Notes: generated from the sequence alone by a model not told the origin. A stretch of DNA of 64,000 bases from Streptacidiphilus jeojiense (GCF_000719095.1 NZ_JOEH01000010.1:228206-292205), one strand, 5' to 3'. Positions 1 through 8,656 are shown, counted from the first letter of the stretch. A program made the numbers and translations.

Positions 1-104
1 CCAAGCAGCACGTTCAGGCGTTTGCGCAGTTCGTAGCCGTGCATCGGGGCGTCGTGCAGCAGCCCGAGGACGGCGAACTCAAGGATGCCGGAGCGCCTGC
101 TCAC
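1..104 (-). CDS. PadR-family transcriptional regulator (N-terminal part only)
   Basis: The gene runs off the left edge, so only about 34 N-terminal residues are visible. They read GILEFAVLGLLHDAPMHGYE followed by LRKRL, the first helix and start of the winged helix-turn-helix of PadR regulators (the family pattern is LLxxxPxHGYEL). GTG at 104 is chosen because a GGTGAGG ribosome-binding sequence sits just upstream; a second in-frame GTG at 116 is possible. PadR proteins are dimeric repressors that bind ATGT/ACAT-type inverted repeats, and such a palindrome lies 40 bp upstream at 144-166. From memory, Streptomyces carries a PadR-like gene linked to inositol-phosphate synthase next to this PBP, but that partner lies outside the window. 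Confidence 0.8.
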   Translation of the reverse strand, partial: MSRRSGILEFAVLGLLHDAPMHGYELRKRLNVLL

Positions 105-143
105 GCTGTCCCTCACCTCTCCGTCGCTGCTGCTATGCCGTCC

Positions 144-166
144 CGATGTATCGAGTCGATACATCG
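144..166. promoter_or_regulatory. Perfect palindromic operator of the PadR gene
   Basis: Two perfect 11-bp arms (CGATGTATCGA at 144-154 and its complement at 156-166) flank a single G at 155. The arms contain the ATGT/ACAT half-sites typical of PadR operators. The site lies 40 bp upstream of the padR start, where autorepression would be expected, and about 415 bp upstream of the divergent PBP gene. The symmetry is seen directly; assignment to the adjacent PadR is inference. Confidence 0.7.
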
Positions 167-338
167 AGACGATAGGCCGCAACTGCCGTTCGAGCAAGAG
201 GCGACTCGGTGAAGGTGATCACAGCGGGTGTTCCGGTGGGTCCTCGAGCCGGTCCTCGGGCGGGCCCTCCGGGGCTCCTGGCTATCGCTCCACGGTGCGT
301 TCCGGGTGGGGAAGCGCTGAGGCTTTCGTAAGTATCTG

Positions 339-375
339 CGGGCAGTTTGCCCCGAATCATGGGGACTGCCCGTTT
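339..375 (+). other. Hairpin in the PBP 5' region (gap 105-581)
   Basis: The 477-bp gap between padR and the PBP gene holds no convincing gene. Besides the palindrome at 144-166 it contains a two-part hairpin: an outer stem CGGGCAGT (339-346) with ACTGCCCG (365-372), and an inner stem CCCC (350-353) with GGGG (361-364), followed by TTT. This resembles a weak intrinsic terminator or attenuator in the PBP leader. I could not match the leader to a known riboswitch class. Confidence 0.3.
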
Positions 376-581
376 AGCCGCCTTGAACGCCTGCGTACTC
401 TGTCGGCTATGCAGGAAGCCGGGAACCGAAGTGACAGCTGGGGCGCCGCCGCCCCCGGTGCCGTACGGCCGACCCGGTCGGTGCCCCGGGGGACTCGCGC
501 GCAGGCCGGCCGGGCCGCGACGAATCGGAAGTGGACCACCGCCTTCAGGCCGCGCGGCCTGTTCGAGGAGCAGCTGGAAGC

Positions 582-3221
582 ATGAGCGAACATCGGCGCA
601 AACAGTCGAATCCGGACGGTGCCCCTTCCGGGCGGCGCGGCCCGCAGCCGCCGCCGCCCGCCAGAGGCGGCCAGCCGCAGGGCCGGACGCAGAGCGGCAA
701 CGGCTCGGGGCCGGCTCCGACCGCGCCGCGCCGGACCGCTCGCCCGCAGGGCCAGACCGCGCGCAACGGCATGACCGGCCAGCAGCCCAGGCTGACCCGC
801 GCCGAGATGCGCAAGGCGGCCCAGGGCAAGGGGGGCCGCAAGGCCGCGGCAGCCCCCACCGGGCCCCGGCCGAAGCGTTTCATCGACTACCCGCGCTGGG
901 GCAAGACCGGGGTCATGCACTGGGTGCCCTCGTTCAAGCAACTGCTCAGCGGCGCCCTGCTGTTCTTCGCGGTCTCCGTGGGCGTGGTGGGCTACGCCTA
1001 CGCCAACACCACGGTCCCCCCGATCAACCCCACCACCCAGCAGCAGAACAACATCTTCTACTGGGCCGACGGCTCGGTGATGGCGACCACCGGCACGGTC
1101 AACCGCCAGAACGTCTCGCTGCAGGACGTCCCGGTGAAGGTCCAGGACGACTTCATGGCGGCCGAGGACGAGACCTTCATGACCAACTCGGGCATCGACG
1201 CCACCAGCATCCTGCGCGCGGTCAAGAACATGGTGACCGGTGGCCAGATCCAGTCCGGGTCGACCATCACCCAGCAGTGGGTGAAGACCAGCATCCTGTC
1301 CAACTCCCAGCAGACCGTCTCCCGCAAGTTCAGCGAGATCATGATCTCGATCAAGATCGGGAACGGCCACTACACCAAGAGTGAAGTGCTGGAGGGCTAC
1401 CTCAACAGCAACTACTACGGCCGGGGCGCCAACGGCATCGAGGCCGCGGCCGAGGCCTACTACGGCATCCACGCCTCGCAGCTGAACGTCTCCCAGGGCG
1501 CCTTCATCGCCGCCACGGTCAACCAGCCCAGCTACTACCAGGACGTCACCAGCGACCCCAAGGTCAAGGCCGCCGCGGTGCAGCGCTGGAGCTACGTGCT
1601 GGACCGGATGGCCAAGAACGGCTGGATCACCGCGGCCGAGCGGGCCACCTACACCCCGGCCCAGTTCCCCACGCCGAAGGCCTGGGCCCAGAACGCCACG
1701 CTGACCGGCCAGGTCGGCTACCTGGTGCAGACGGCGCAGAACTACGTCGAGGAGCACACCACTCCCAAGCTGACCGACGCCAACTTCGCCTCCGGCGGCT
1801 ACCGGGTCTACACCACCTTCGACAAGAAGAAGGTGCAGGAGATGTCCGCCGCCGTCGACAAGATGACGAAGGACCACATCGACCCGAAGAAGCGGCCCAA
1901 GTACGACACCGACGTGCAGACCGGTTCGGCCGCGGTCGATCCGGCCACCGGCGCGGTGGTGGCGCTCTACGGCGGTCCGGGCATGGACAAGGGCCACTTC
2001 GTCAACAACGCCAACTCCTCCGGTGTCCCGGTGGGCTCGACCTTCAAGCCGATCGTGATGGCGACCGCCCTGGAGAAGGGCGCGATGCTGACACCCGGGA
2101 CCACCTACTCGGCGATCACCCCGGACAGCAAGTTCAACGGTGACAACGGCATCACCATCAGGAACCAGCAGGGCACGCTGATCACCGACACCGACCCCAA
2201 GGACAAGTCGCCGGACGGCCTGCTGCACCAGCAGAACGACAACACCGACATGCCGGGGTACGTCACCCTGCGGACGGCGATGGACAACTCGATCAACACC
2301 CCGTTCGTCCAGCTGGGCGAGTACGTCGGCTACAGCAACGTCACCTCGATGGCCAGCAGCCTGGGGCTGTCCAGCAGCATCTTCGCCCCCGACACCCCCG
2401 GTTTCTACATCGGCACCTCCACCCCGAGCGCCATCCGGATGGCCAACGTCTACGCGACCTTCGCCGACGGCGGGGTCTACCACGACCCCTACTCGGTCAC
2501 CAAGGTCACCATGAACGGGGCGGCCACCGCCGACCAGCCGGTGATGTCCAAGCCCAAGTCGGCATCGGTAATGTCGGCCGACACCGCCAACACCATCAAC
2601 AGCATGCTGCAGGAGGTCGTCCAGAAGGGCACCGCCACCAGCGTGAAGGCGCTGGGCCGCCCGGTGGCTGGCAAGACCGGTACCACCGACGAGTTCAAGT
2701 CGGCCTGGTTCATCGGCTACACCCCGCAGCTGGCCACGGCGGTCACCATGTTCCGTGAGAACCCCAAGAACCCGACCCTGGAGAGCATGGAGGGCACCGG
2801 CGACTCCGGCACCGGCAAGTTCTTCGGTGGGGCGCTGCCCGCCACCGCCTGGCTGAACTTCATGGAGGCGGCCCTGAACGGCACCCCGACGGTCGACTTC
2901 CCGGCCGCTCCCAAGCTGGGCAAGGGCGCCAACGAGTCGGGGGCACCCTCCCCGTCCGCCTCCGCGAGCGCCTCCGCCAGTGCCTCGGCCAGCCAGCCGT
3001 CCGCGCTGTCGCCGAGCCCGACGCCGAGGGTCTCGCTGTCGCCGACCGCCTCGCTCTCGGCCAGCGCGACCGCGACGAACACCTGCGGTGCGTTCGACTT
3101 CGGCTGCACCGGCGGCGGGTCGACCTCGGCCTCGGCTTCGGCCTCGGCGAGTGCGACCCGCACCAAACCGGGCCACTCGTCATCGGCCTCGGCGTCGAGT
3201 TCGTCGATCTTCGGCGGCTGA
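582..3221 (+). CDS. Class A penicillin-binding protein (transglycosylase/transpeptidase)
   Basis: Bifunctional peptidoglycan synthase of 879 aa. It polymerises lipid II through an N-terminal GT51 domain and cross-links stem peptides through a C-terminal transpeptidase. A basic, proline-rich cytoplasmic N-terminus (1-110) precedes one membrane segment (about 120-141). GT51 motifs follow: EDETF near residue 194 and GSTITQQ near 228. The transpeptidase shows SxxK as STFK near 486, SIN near 570 and KTGTT near 698. The last 90 residues are a Ser/Ala/Pro-rich tail with SASASA runs and a lone Cys pair (TCGAFDFGC), likely extracellular. ATG 582 is preferred over an upstream in-frame GTG at 531 because GGAAG lies just before it and the protein then begins MSEHRRKQ. 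It is a single transcription unit ending at a strong hairpin. Confidence 0.9.
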   Translation: MSEHRRKQSNPDGAPSGRRGPQPPPPARGGQPQGRTQSGNGSGPAPTAPRRTARPQGQTARNGMTGQQPRLTRAEMRKAAQGKGGRKAAAAPTGPRPKRFIDYPRWGKTGVMHWVPSFKQLLSGALLFFAVSVGVVGYAYANTTVPPINPTTQQQNNIFYWADGSVMATTGTVNRQNVSLQDVPVKVQDDFMAAEDETFMTNSGIDATSILRAVKNMVTGGQIQSGSTITQQWVKTSILSNSQQTVSRKFSEIMISIKIGNGHYTKSEVLEGYLNSNYYGRGANGIEAAAEAYYGIHASQLNVSQGAFIAATVNQPSYYQDVTSDPKVKAAAVQRWSYVLDRMAKNGWITAAERATYTPAQFPTPKAWAQNATLTGQVGYLVQTAQNYVEEHTTPKLTDANFASGGYRVYTTFDKKKVQEMSAAVDKMTKDHIDPKKRPKYDTDVQTGSAAVDPATGAVVALYGGPGMDKGHFVNNANSSGVPVGSTFKPIVMATALEKGAMLTPGTTYSAITPDSKFNGDNGITIRNQQGTLITDTDPKDKSPDGLLHQQNDNTDMPGYVTLRTAMDNSINTPFVQLGEYVGYSNVTSMASSLGLSSSIFAPDTPGFYIGTSTPSAIRMANVYATFADGGVYHDPYSVTKVTMNGAATADQPVMSKPKSASVMSADTANTINSMLQEVVQKGTATSVKALGRPVAGKTGTTDEFKSAWFIGYTPQLATAVTMFRENPKNPTLESMEGTGDSGTGKFFGGALPATAWLNFMEAALNGTPTVDFPAAPKLGKGANESGAPSPSASASASASASASQPSALSPSPTPRVSLSPTASLSASATATNTCGAFDFGCTGGGSTSASASASASATRTKPGHSSSASASSSSIFGG

Positions 3222-3241
3222 CCGGTCCCGCGGGCCTCCTC

Positions 3242-3285
3242 CCGGCCCCGGTCCGGACCACCCAGGTGGTCCGGACCGGGGCCGG
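3242..3285 (+). terminator. Intrinsic terminator after the PBP gene
   Basis: A perfect 21-bp stem (3242-3262 with 3265-3285) closes on the two-base loop CA, 20 bp after the PBP stop, and is followed by TTTT at 3291-3294. It separates the PBP from the next co-directional gene. Confidence 0.85.
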
Positions 3286-3405
3286 CGGCGTTTTCCGGCG
3301 GACCTGTCCCGGAAAAGTGGACAGTTAGCCCGTTCCGGGCCCCGGCCGGGGCCCAACTGCCGGGTGCCCGGTGCGGGGACAGGAACGTGCGGCAGGATGT
3401 CCGGC

Positions 3406-4956
3406 ATGACGTCGAGCGAGCGTGACGAGGCAGCGGCGCCCGAGCCGGACAGCACCCCCGAGAGCGCCCCCGTGCGCGCGGCCGAGCGGGGCACCCTGAC
3501 GATGCCCGCACCGCCGCCCGAGGACACCGTCGTGGTGCCCGCCGACGAGGACCCGGTCGCGGCCGCCGGGAGCGAGCTGTTCGGCGGGGCACCGGGGCGG
3601 CGCGCCCTGCTGGGCGTCGGCTGGTGGACGGCGGCCCGGGTGCTGGCGATCTGCACCATCGTGGTCTTCGCCCTCGGCATGGTGCAGAAGATCCCCTGTT
3701 ACAACACCGGCTGGTTCTACGGCGCGACCGCCCAGTACGACCACGCCTGCTACAGCGACATCCCGCACCTGTTCACGCTGCGCGGCTTCTCCATCGGGAA
3801 CATCCCCTACCTGGACAAGATCCCCAACCCCAGTCCCGACATGCAGTACCTGGAGTACCCGGTCCTCACCGGCCTGTTCATGTGGCTGGCCGCCTGGCTG
3901 ACCCCCTCGGGCGGCGGGGACGTCCACCGCGAGCAGGTCTTCTGGCTGCTGAACGCCGGGATGCTGATGGTCTGCGCGGTGATCGCGGTGATCGCGGTGA
4001 TGCGCACCCACCGCCGCCGCCCCTGGGACGCGCTGCTGTTCGCCCTGGCGCCGGTGCTGGCGCTGGACTCGACGATCAACTGGGACCTGCTCGCGGTCGC
4101 GCTCACCGCCGTCGGCATGGCCCTGTGGGCCGGCCGCCGCACGGTGTGGGCCGGCGTCTTCATCGGCCTGGCCACCGCCGCCAAGCTGTACCCGGTGTTC
4201 CTGCTCGGCCCGCTGCTGGTGCTGTGCTGGCGGGCCGGGCGGATGCGTGCCTTCGGCCAGACGCTGGCCGCCGCCACGGCCGCCTGGCTGGTCGTGGACC
4301 TGCCGTTCATGCTGCTCAACTTCAAGGGCTGGGCCACCTTCTACGTCTTCAGCCAGACCAGGACCATCGACTACGGCTCGTTCTGGCTGATCCTCAGCCA
4401 GAACGGGGTCATCAACTGGTCCGTCAACACCGTCAACACGGTGATCACGATGCTGCTGGCGCTCTGCTGCCTCGGTATCGCCTGGCTGGCACTGGCGGCC
4501 CCGCGCCGGCCGCGCTTCGCCCAGCTGGCGTTCCTGATCATCGCGGCGTTCACGCTCACCAACAAGGTCTACTCGCCGCAGTACGTGCTCTGGCTGCTGC
4601 CGCTGGCGGCGCTGGCCCGTCCGCGCTGGCGGGACTTCCTGGTCTGGCAGGTCTGCGAGGTCCTGTACTTCCTTGCTATTTGGTACAACTTCGCCTACAC
4701 CTCCAGCTCCGCCCAGAAGGGGCTGCCCACGGACTGGTACCACGGGGCGATCGTTGTCCACATCCTGGGGACGCTCTACCTGTGCGTCATGGTCATCCGC
4801 GACATCCTCATGCCGGAGTACGACTCGGTGCGCTGGGACGGCAGTGACGATCCGTCAGGTGGCGTTCTGGACAGGGCAGTTGACATCTTCGCCAAGACGT
4901 CGAAGTCGGCGAAGCACGGCGGGGCGGTCAAGTACCCGGACACCGTGCCGGATTGA
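3406..4956 (+). CDS. GT87-family polytopic membrane glycosyltransferase
   Basis: A 516-aa integral membrane protein with a hydrophilic acidic N-terminus (about 70 residues) followed by roughly ten hydrophobic segments. The layout and motifs (GLATAAKLYPVFLLGPLL, TNKVYSPQYVLWLLPLAALA) are those of GT87/DUF2029 polyprenyl-phosphate-dependent mannosyltransferase-like proteins, which in actinobacteria transfer sugars to extracytoplasmic glycolipids or glycans. ATG 3406 is preferred because AGGA lies 8 bp upstream; ATG 3397 is in frame and also possible. The sugar donor and acceptor cannot be read from sequence. It converges on the alr-like gene, with a DnaA-box-bearing hairpin between them. Confidence 0.75.
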   Translation: MTSSERDEAAAPEPDSTPESAPVRAAERGTLTMPAPPPEDTVVVPADEDPVAAAGSELFGGAPGRRALLGVGWWTAARVLAICTIVVFALGMVQKIPCYNTGWFYGATAQYDHACYSDIPHLFTLRGFSIGNIPYLDKIPNPSPDMQYLEYPVLTGLFMWLAAWLTPSGGGDVHREQVFWLLNAGMLMVCAVIAVIAVMRTHRRRPWDALLFALAPVLALDSTINWDLLAVALTAVGMALWAGRRTVWAGVFIGLATAAKLYPVFLLGPLLVLCWRAGRMRAFGQTLAAATAAWLVVDLPFMLLNFKGWATFYVFSQTRTIDYGSFWLILSQNGVINWSVNTVNTVITMLLALCCLGIAWLALAAPRRPRFAQLAFLIIAAFTLTNKVYSPQYVLWLLPLAALARPRWRDFLVWQVCEVLYFLAIWYNFAYTSSSAQKGLPTDWYHGAIVVHILGTLYLCVMVIRDILMPEYDSVRWDGSDDPSGGVLDRAVDIFAKTSKSAKHGGAVKYPDTVPD

Positions 4957-4969
4957 GCACAGGCACTCC

Positions 4970-5013
4970 TGTGGATAACTCACCCCGCCCCTGTGGACAA
5001 CAAGTTGTCCACA
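4970..5013. promoter_or_regulatory. Cluster of three perfect DnaA boxes
   Basis: Three 9-mers identical to Streptomyces DnaA boxes lie within 44 bp: TTATCCACA on the minus strand (4970-4978), TTGTCCACA on the minus strand (4992-5000) and TTGTCCACA on the plus strand (5005-5013). The last two face each other inside a hairpin between convergent genes. This locus is near, but not at, oriC. Candidate roles are DnaA titration or modulation of initiation; no function is demonstrated here. Confidence 0.65.
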
Positions 5014-5020
5014 GGGGCGG
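4985..5020. terminator. Bidirectional hairpin between convergent genes
   Basis: A perfect 17-bp stem (4985-5001 with 5004-5020) closes on AA, about 28 bp after the GT87 stop and 147 bp after the end of the alr-like gene on the opposite strand. There is no U-tract, so it would be a GC-rich actinobacterial-type terminator. It embeds two facing DnaA boxes. The rest of 5021-5166 holds only a 14-bp palindrome at 5063-5076. Confidence 0.6.
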
Positions 5021-5166
5021 TTCCCGTTGCGTCAACCCGGCGTGAGAAAGCACCAGTTGAGGCGTACGGCCGTACGATCGGTCGGGAACAATTCGGGCAG
5101 CGACCCGATCGGATGAACCCGCGGGGTCCGCACCGGTCTCACCCGGTAGGGGTCCCGGCGGGGCGT

Positions 5167-6201
5167 TCAGGCCTGGTCGACGATCCGGTCGAAGAGCGTC
5201 GTGGTGTGCCGCAGGGTCGCCTTCAACTCGTCGCCCACCTGCGGGGGCTGGACCTCGCCCGGCAGCCACAGCAGCGAGACCTGCATGTGCGGCGGCTCGG
5301 CGAAGGCGACCTTGGTGCCGTTCCAGCTGAACGGGGAGGCGGTGCGGTTCAGGGTGGCCAGGCCGGCCCGGGCCAGGCTCTTGGCGCGCGGGGTGAGGCC
5401 GGAGAGGTTCTTCGGGGCCTCCAGGCCCACCCCGTGGGCGGTGCCGCCGGCGACCACCAGCAGATGGCCGTCGCCGGCCGCCCGGTGCTGGCGGTAGCCG
5501 AAGCGGTCGCCCTTGACCAGCGGGTGCACATCCATGACGGTGCCGCGGCTGTCCATCGCGCCGTGGTCGCCCAGCCACAGCTGGGTGCCGATCCTGGGCC
5601 GGAAGTGCACGTCCGGGTAGCGGCGCGCCAGTTCGGCGACCTCCTCCTTGCGGAGGTGGCTGACGAACATCCGCCGCAGCGGCAGCCCGGCCGCCCGCAG
5701 CCGGTCCACCCACTGCGCGGTCTCGGCCAGCGGGTCGACCCCCTCGGGCCGGTCCATCGGCAGGTGGACGGCGAAGCCCTCGACCCGGACGTCGTCGACG
5801 GCCGCGCGCAGCTTGGGCAGGTCCTCGGGGGTGACCCCGTGCCGCCGCATGCTGGTCATGCACTCGATGATCACCCGACCGCCGACCAGCCCGCGCACGC
5901 CCTCGATGGTGCCCACGGTGCGGATCACCCGCTGCGGCAGCGGCACCGTGTCCTCGCGGATCCGGTACGGGGTCAGCACGATCAGGTCCTTGCCGAACCA
6001 GTCCTTGAGCTCGGATGCCTCGTAGGCGGTGCCGACCGCCAGCACGTCGGCGCCCATCCGGGCGGCCTCCTCGGCCAGCCGGACGTTGCGGAAGCCGTAG
6101 CCGTTGCCCTTGGCGACCGGGACCAGCCCGGGGAAGGCGTCCACGACGGAGCGCTGGTGGGCACGCCAGCGGGGGGTGTCCACGTACAGAGAGAGCGCCA
6201 T
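5167..6201 (-). CDS. Alanine-racemase-like PLP enzyme (fold type III)
   Basis: 344 aa with the N-terminal barrel of the alanine racemase family. VAKGNGYGF near residue 29 carries the expected PLP-binding lysine (canonical VxKANAYGHG). A C-terminal GDRFGYRQ segment is positioned like the catalytic-base tyrosine region, while the usual GYGDG(Y/W) motif is not recognisable. It is therefore a divergent paralogue and its substrate may not be alanine. It is the second gene of a likely femX-alr operon (52-bp gap), which suggests a role in peptidoglycan precursor or D-amino-acid supply. The start at 6201 is the natural beginning of the barrel (MALSLYVDTPRW). Confidence 0.65.
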   Translation of the reverse strand: MALSLYVDTPRWRAHQRSVVDAFPGLVPVAKGNGYGFRNVRLAEEAARMGADVLAVGTAYEASELKDWFGKDLIVLTPYRIREDTVPLPQRVIRTVGTIEGVRGLVGGRVIIECMTSMRRHGVTPEDLPKLRAAVDDVRVEGFAVHLPMDRPEGVDPLAETAQWVDRLRAAGLPLRRMFVSHLRKEEVAELARRYPDVHFRPRIGTQLWLGDHGAMDSRGTVMDVHPLVKGDRFGYRQHRAAGDGHLLVVAGGTAHGVGLEAPKNLSGLTPRAKSLARAGLATLNRTASPFSWNGTKVAFAEPPHMQVSLLWLPGEVQPPQVGDELKATLRHTTTLFDRIVDQA

Positions 6202-6253
6202 GGGGTGGAGGGTACCTTCCGGGGAGACAGGGATTCGAGCGGGGAACGGACCG

Positions 6254-7372
6254 TCAGCGACGGTTCATGTACATGTCGAGCGCCTTGTGCAGCAGCTTGT
6301 TGAGCGGGAAGTCCCACTCGCCCAGGTACTCCGCGGCCTGGCCGCCGGTGCCGACCTTGAACCGGATCAGCCCGAACAGGTGGTCGCTCTCGTCCAGGGT
6401 GTCGCTGATGCCGCGCAGGTCGTAGACGGTGGCGCCGAGCGCGTAGGCGTCGCGCATCATCCGCCACTGGATCGCGTTGTTGGGCTGGACCTCGCGCTTG
6501 TGCACGGTGGAGGCGCCGTAGGAGTACCAGACGTGCTCGCCGACGGTGATCATGGTGGTCCCGGCCAGCGCGTCACCCTCGTGGTAGGCCAGGTACAGCC
6601 GCATCCGGTTGGGGTCCTCGGCGGTCAGCGCCTTCCACTGGCGCTGGAAGTAGGAGAGCGGGCGCGGGATGAACTGGTCGCGCTCGGCGGTCTCCAGATA
6701 GAGCTGGTGGAACACCGGCAGGTCGTCGTAGCCGCCCTGGACGATCTCGACGCCGGCCTTCTCGGCCTTCTTGATGTTGCGGCGCCACAGCTGGTTGAAG
6801 CCCTTGAGGACGTCGTCCAGCGAGCGGTTGGCCAGCGGCACCTGGTAGACGTAGCGGGGCTGGACGTCGCCGAACCCGGCGCCGCCGTCCTCGCCCTGCT
6901 GCCAGCCCATCCGGCGCAGCCGGTCGGCGGTGTCGATGGCCCGCGGCTCGTACCAGTCGGCCTCGACGTCGCGGAGCCGCTTGGCCTCCTTGCCGGCGAT
7001 GGCGCTCTTGATCGTCTCGGCCTGCCAGCGGCGGATTATCACCGGCGGGCCCATCTTCACGGTGAAGGCGCCCTGCGACTTGAGGTGGTCCAGCATCGGC
7101 TGGAGCCAGCGGTCCAGGTTCGGGTCGAACCAGTCGATGACCGGGCCCTCGGGCAGGTAGGCCAGGTAGCGCTTGACCTTCGGGATCTGCCGGTACAGCA
7201 CCAGGCCGGCGCCGACCACCGCGCCGCGGTCGTCGAACCAGCCGATGCTCTCCGAGCGCCACTCGGCCTTCACATCACCCCAGGAGGGGACCTGCATATG
7301 GCTCGCGGAAGGCAGGCTCCTGATGAAGGCCAGGTGCTCCTCCCGGCTGATGGTCCTCAGGCGCAGGCTCAT
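6254..7372 (-). CDS. femX: FemX-type peptidoglycan bridge-forming aminoacyltransferase
   Basis: A 372-aa FemABX/GNAT-fold protein. The family uses charged tRNA to add the first bridge residue (glycine in Streptomyces) to the stem peptide of lipid II in the cytoplasm. Recognisable segments are QVPSWGDVKAEW near the N-terminus, YRQIPKVKRYLAYLPEGPVI in the first acyltransferase subdomain, and WYSYGASTVHKREVQPNNA with WRMMRDAYALGATVYDLRG in the second, typical of FemX/MurM. Length and position match FemX of S. coelicolor as I recall it. ATG 7372 has GAGGAG 9 bp upstream. It heads a minus-strand unit with the alr-like gene. Confidence 0.85.
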   Translation of the reverse strand: MSLRLRTISREEHLAFIRSLPSASHMQVPSWGDVKAEWRSESIGWFDDRGAVVGAGLVLYRQIPKVKRYLAYLPEGPVIDWFDPNLDRWLQPMLDHLKSQGAFTVKMGPPVIIRRWQAETIKSAIAGKEAKRLRDVEADWYEPRAIDTADRLRRMGWQQGEDGGAGFGDVQPRYVYQVPLANRSLDDVLKGFNQLWRRNIKKAEKAGVEIVQGGYDDLPVFHQLYLETAERDQFIPRPLSYFQRQWKALTAEDPNRMRLYLAYHEGDALAGTTMITVGEHVWYSYGASTVHKREVQPNNAIQWRMMRDAYALGATVYDLRGISDTLDESDHLFGLIRFKVGTGGQAAEYLGEWDFPLNKLLHKALDMYMNRR

Positions 7373-7457
7373 ATGGGGGTGCTCCTCGGGCTTCAGTTCG
7401 CGTCAATCGCGAAGCCTACTGCCCAGGTGGGGCACCCCCATAGGGACGCTGCTGAGA

Positions 7458-7483
7458 GCCTTCGGCCGGTTCCGGCCGAAGGC
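7458..7483 (-). terminator. Terminator downstream of the small membrane protein gene
   Basis: A perfect 12-bp stem (7458-7469 with 7472-7483) and TT loop lie 15 bp after the stop of the minus-strand gene ending at 7499 and upstream of femX. Confidence 0.65.
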
Positions 7484-7498
7484 GGCGTGCCGGTGCGG

Positions 7499-7861
7499 TC
7501 AGTAGAGCCCGCCGTGCGCCAGGCCGATGCCGAAGCCCGCCGCGGCGGCGACCCCGGCGCAGACCAGCACGAAGCGCTCCTTGGTGGTGACGGAGATGTA
7601 CTGGCCCCAGGCCGCGGTGACGATGCCGGCCAGGCCGGTCCACGAGGCGACCAGGTGCAGGCTGCGGAACATGCAGGTGGCGATGGCGATGGCGGCCAGG
7701 ATCAGGGTGACCCCGGCCAGGGTGTCCGCCAGCGGATGCGCCTTGCCGTCGCCGGCGTGCAGCCGTGAGCCGGGCCCGTACGGGGACATCGGCGCGAGCG
7801 AGGGCAGCGAAGAGGACGGTTGGCTCTGCTGCGGCTGTGAGGGACCGATCGAATGTGCCAT
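7499..7861 (-). CDS. Small membrane protein of unknown function
   Basis: 120 aa. The N-terminal half is soluble and Ser/Pro/Gln-rich. The C-terminal half has three closely packed hydrophobic segments (TLAGVTLILAAIAIATCMF, LVASWTGLAGIVTAAWGQYI, FVLVCAGVAAAAGFGIGLA). ATG 7861 is chosen over an upstream start at 7921 because a near-perfect AAGGAGG lies 8 bp before it. Its position between femX and rpsF matches a conserved hypothetical gene in Streptomyces, as I recall. No functional motif is visible. Confidence 0.75.
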   Translation of the reverse strand: MAHSIGPSQPQQSQPSSSLPSLAPMSPYGPGSRLHAGDGKAHPLADTLAGVTLILAAIAIATCMFRSLHLVASWTGLAGIVTAAWGQYISVTTKERFVLVCAGVAAAAGFGIGLAHGGLY

Positions 7862-8230
7862 GGGACCCGCCTCCTTGGGGCGGTTGCCGGAGCCGTCGGC
7901 CTGGAGCGGCCGTACGGCCACGGATGAGGATGGCGCACTGTAGCGCGCCCCCTACCCGATGTATACAGATTGCGGCGATTCGGGGGTGGATTTCAAGACC
8001 CCATTCGGGTGCCTGTAGGCTGGACCGTCTGCACCGGTGTGGCGCGGCTTTCAGCCGCGACCCGTGCGCTGATCCTGGTGGGATTCCGTCGGTCTCCGAC
8101 GCCCTCTCCCCAGTGTCGTTGCGGTTCTCCGCCTCGTTGTCAGTGCCGACCACTACTGTTGCGACGCGTTCAAAAACCCTCCTGCCACGGAAAGACCGTG
8201 GCCGCTGAGTCCAGAGGAGGTGGGTTCCAC
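7862..8230 (+). promoter_or_regulatory. Divergent intergenic region upstream of rpsF
   Basis: 369 bp without a gene. It holds a 12-bp palindrome GGCCGTACGGCC (7908-7919) and a hairpin GCCACGG-AAAGA-CCGTGGC (8184-8202) directly in the rpsF leader, ahead of the GAGGAGG ribosome-binding site at 8214-8220. Leaders of rpsF operons often carry an S6:S18-binding autoregulatory element, and this hairpin is a candidate, but I cannot confirm the bulged CCG consensus. Confidence 0.35.
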
Positions 8231-8521
8231 ATGCGTCATTACGAGGTCATGGTGATCCTCGACCCCGATGTCGAGGAGCGCGCTGTCTCCCCCCTGATCG
8301 AGAACTTCCTCAATGTCGTCCGCACCGGCGGCGGCAACGTGGAGAAGGTCGACACCTGGGGCCGTCGTCGCCTGTCGTACGAGATCAACAAGAAGTCCGA
8401 GGGCATCTACTCGGTGATCGACCTCAAGGCTGAGCCTGCGGTCGTCAAGGAGCTCGACCGGCAGCTCAACCTGAGCGAGCAGGTCCTCCGCACCAAGGTG
8501 CTCCGCCCGGACACCCACTGA
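8231..8521 (+). CDS. rpsF: 30S ribosomal protein S6
   Basis: 96 aa, usual length. It starts [17 protein letters not shown] and contains the family segments [18 protein letters not shown] and the C-terminal [17 protein letters not shown]6 binds 16S rRNA next to S18 in the platform of the small subunit. GAGGAGG lies 10 bp before the ATG. It is the first gene of the conserved rpsF-ssb-rpsR-rplI operon. Confidence 0.98.
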   Translation: MRHYEVMVILDPDVEERAVSPLIENFLNVVRTGGGNVEKVDTWGRRRLSYEINKKSEGIYSVIDLKAEPAVVKELDRQLNLSEQVLRTKVLRPDTH

Positions 8522-8656
8522 GGTTTCTCCAAGTGCCCCGTTCCGGGGAGCAGTCCCCGGAGCAATGAGGCACTGCACCGCACGGCCGTCCGTACGGCCG
8601 GCGCGGTGAGCACTGCACTGAACGGAACCGCTCCCACCGAGAGGTCGTAAACCACC

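Noticed and set aside
339..581. c-di-AMP or cobalamin riboswitch in the PBP leader
   Set aside because: Some GGGAACC-like pieces are present but the ordered consensus elements are not.
357..3176. 939-codon open frame on the minus strand
   Set aside because: Antisense shadow of the PBP gene; Arg/Gly/Val-rich composition from the GC-rich third position, no domain.
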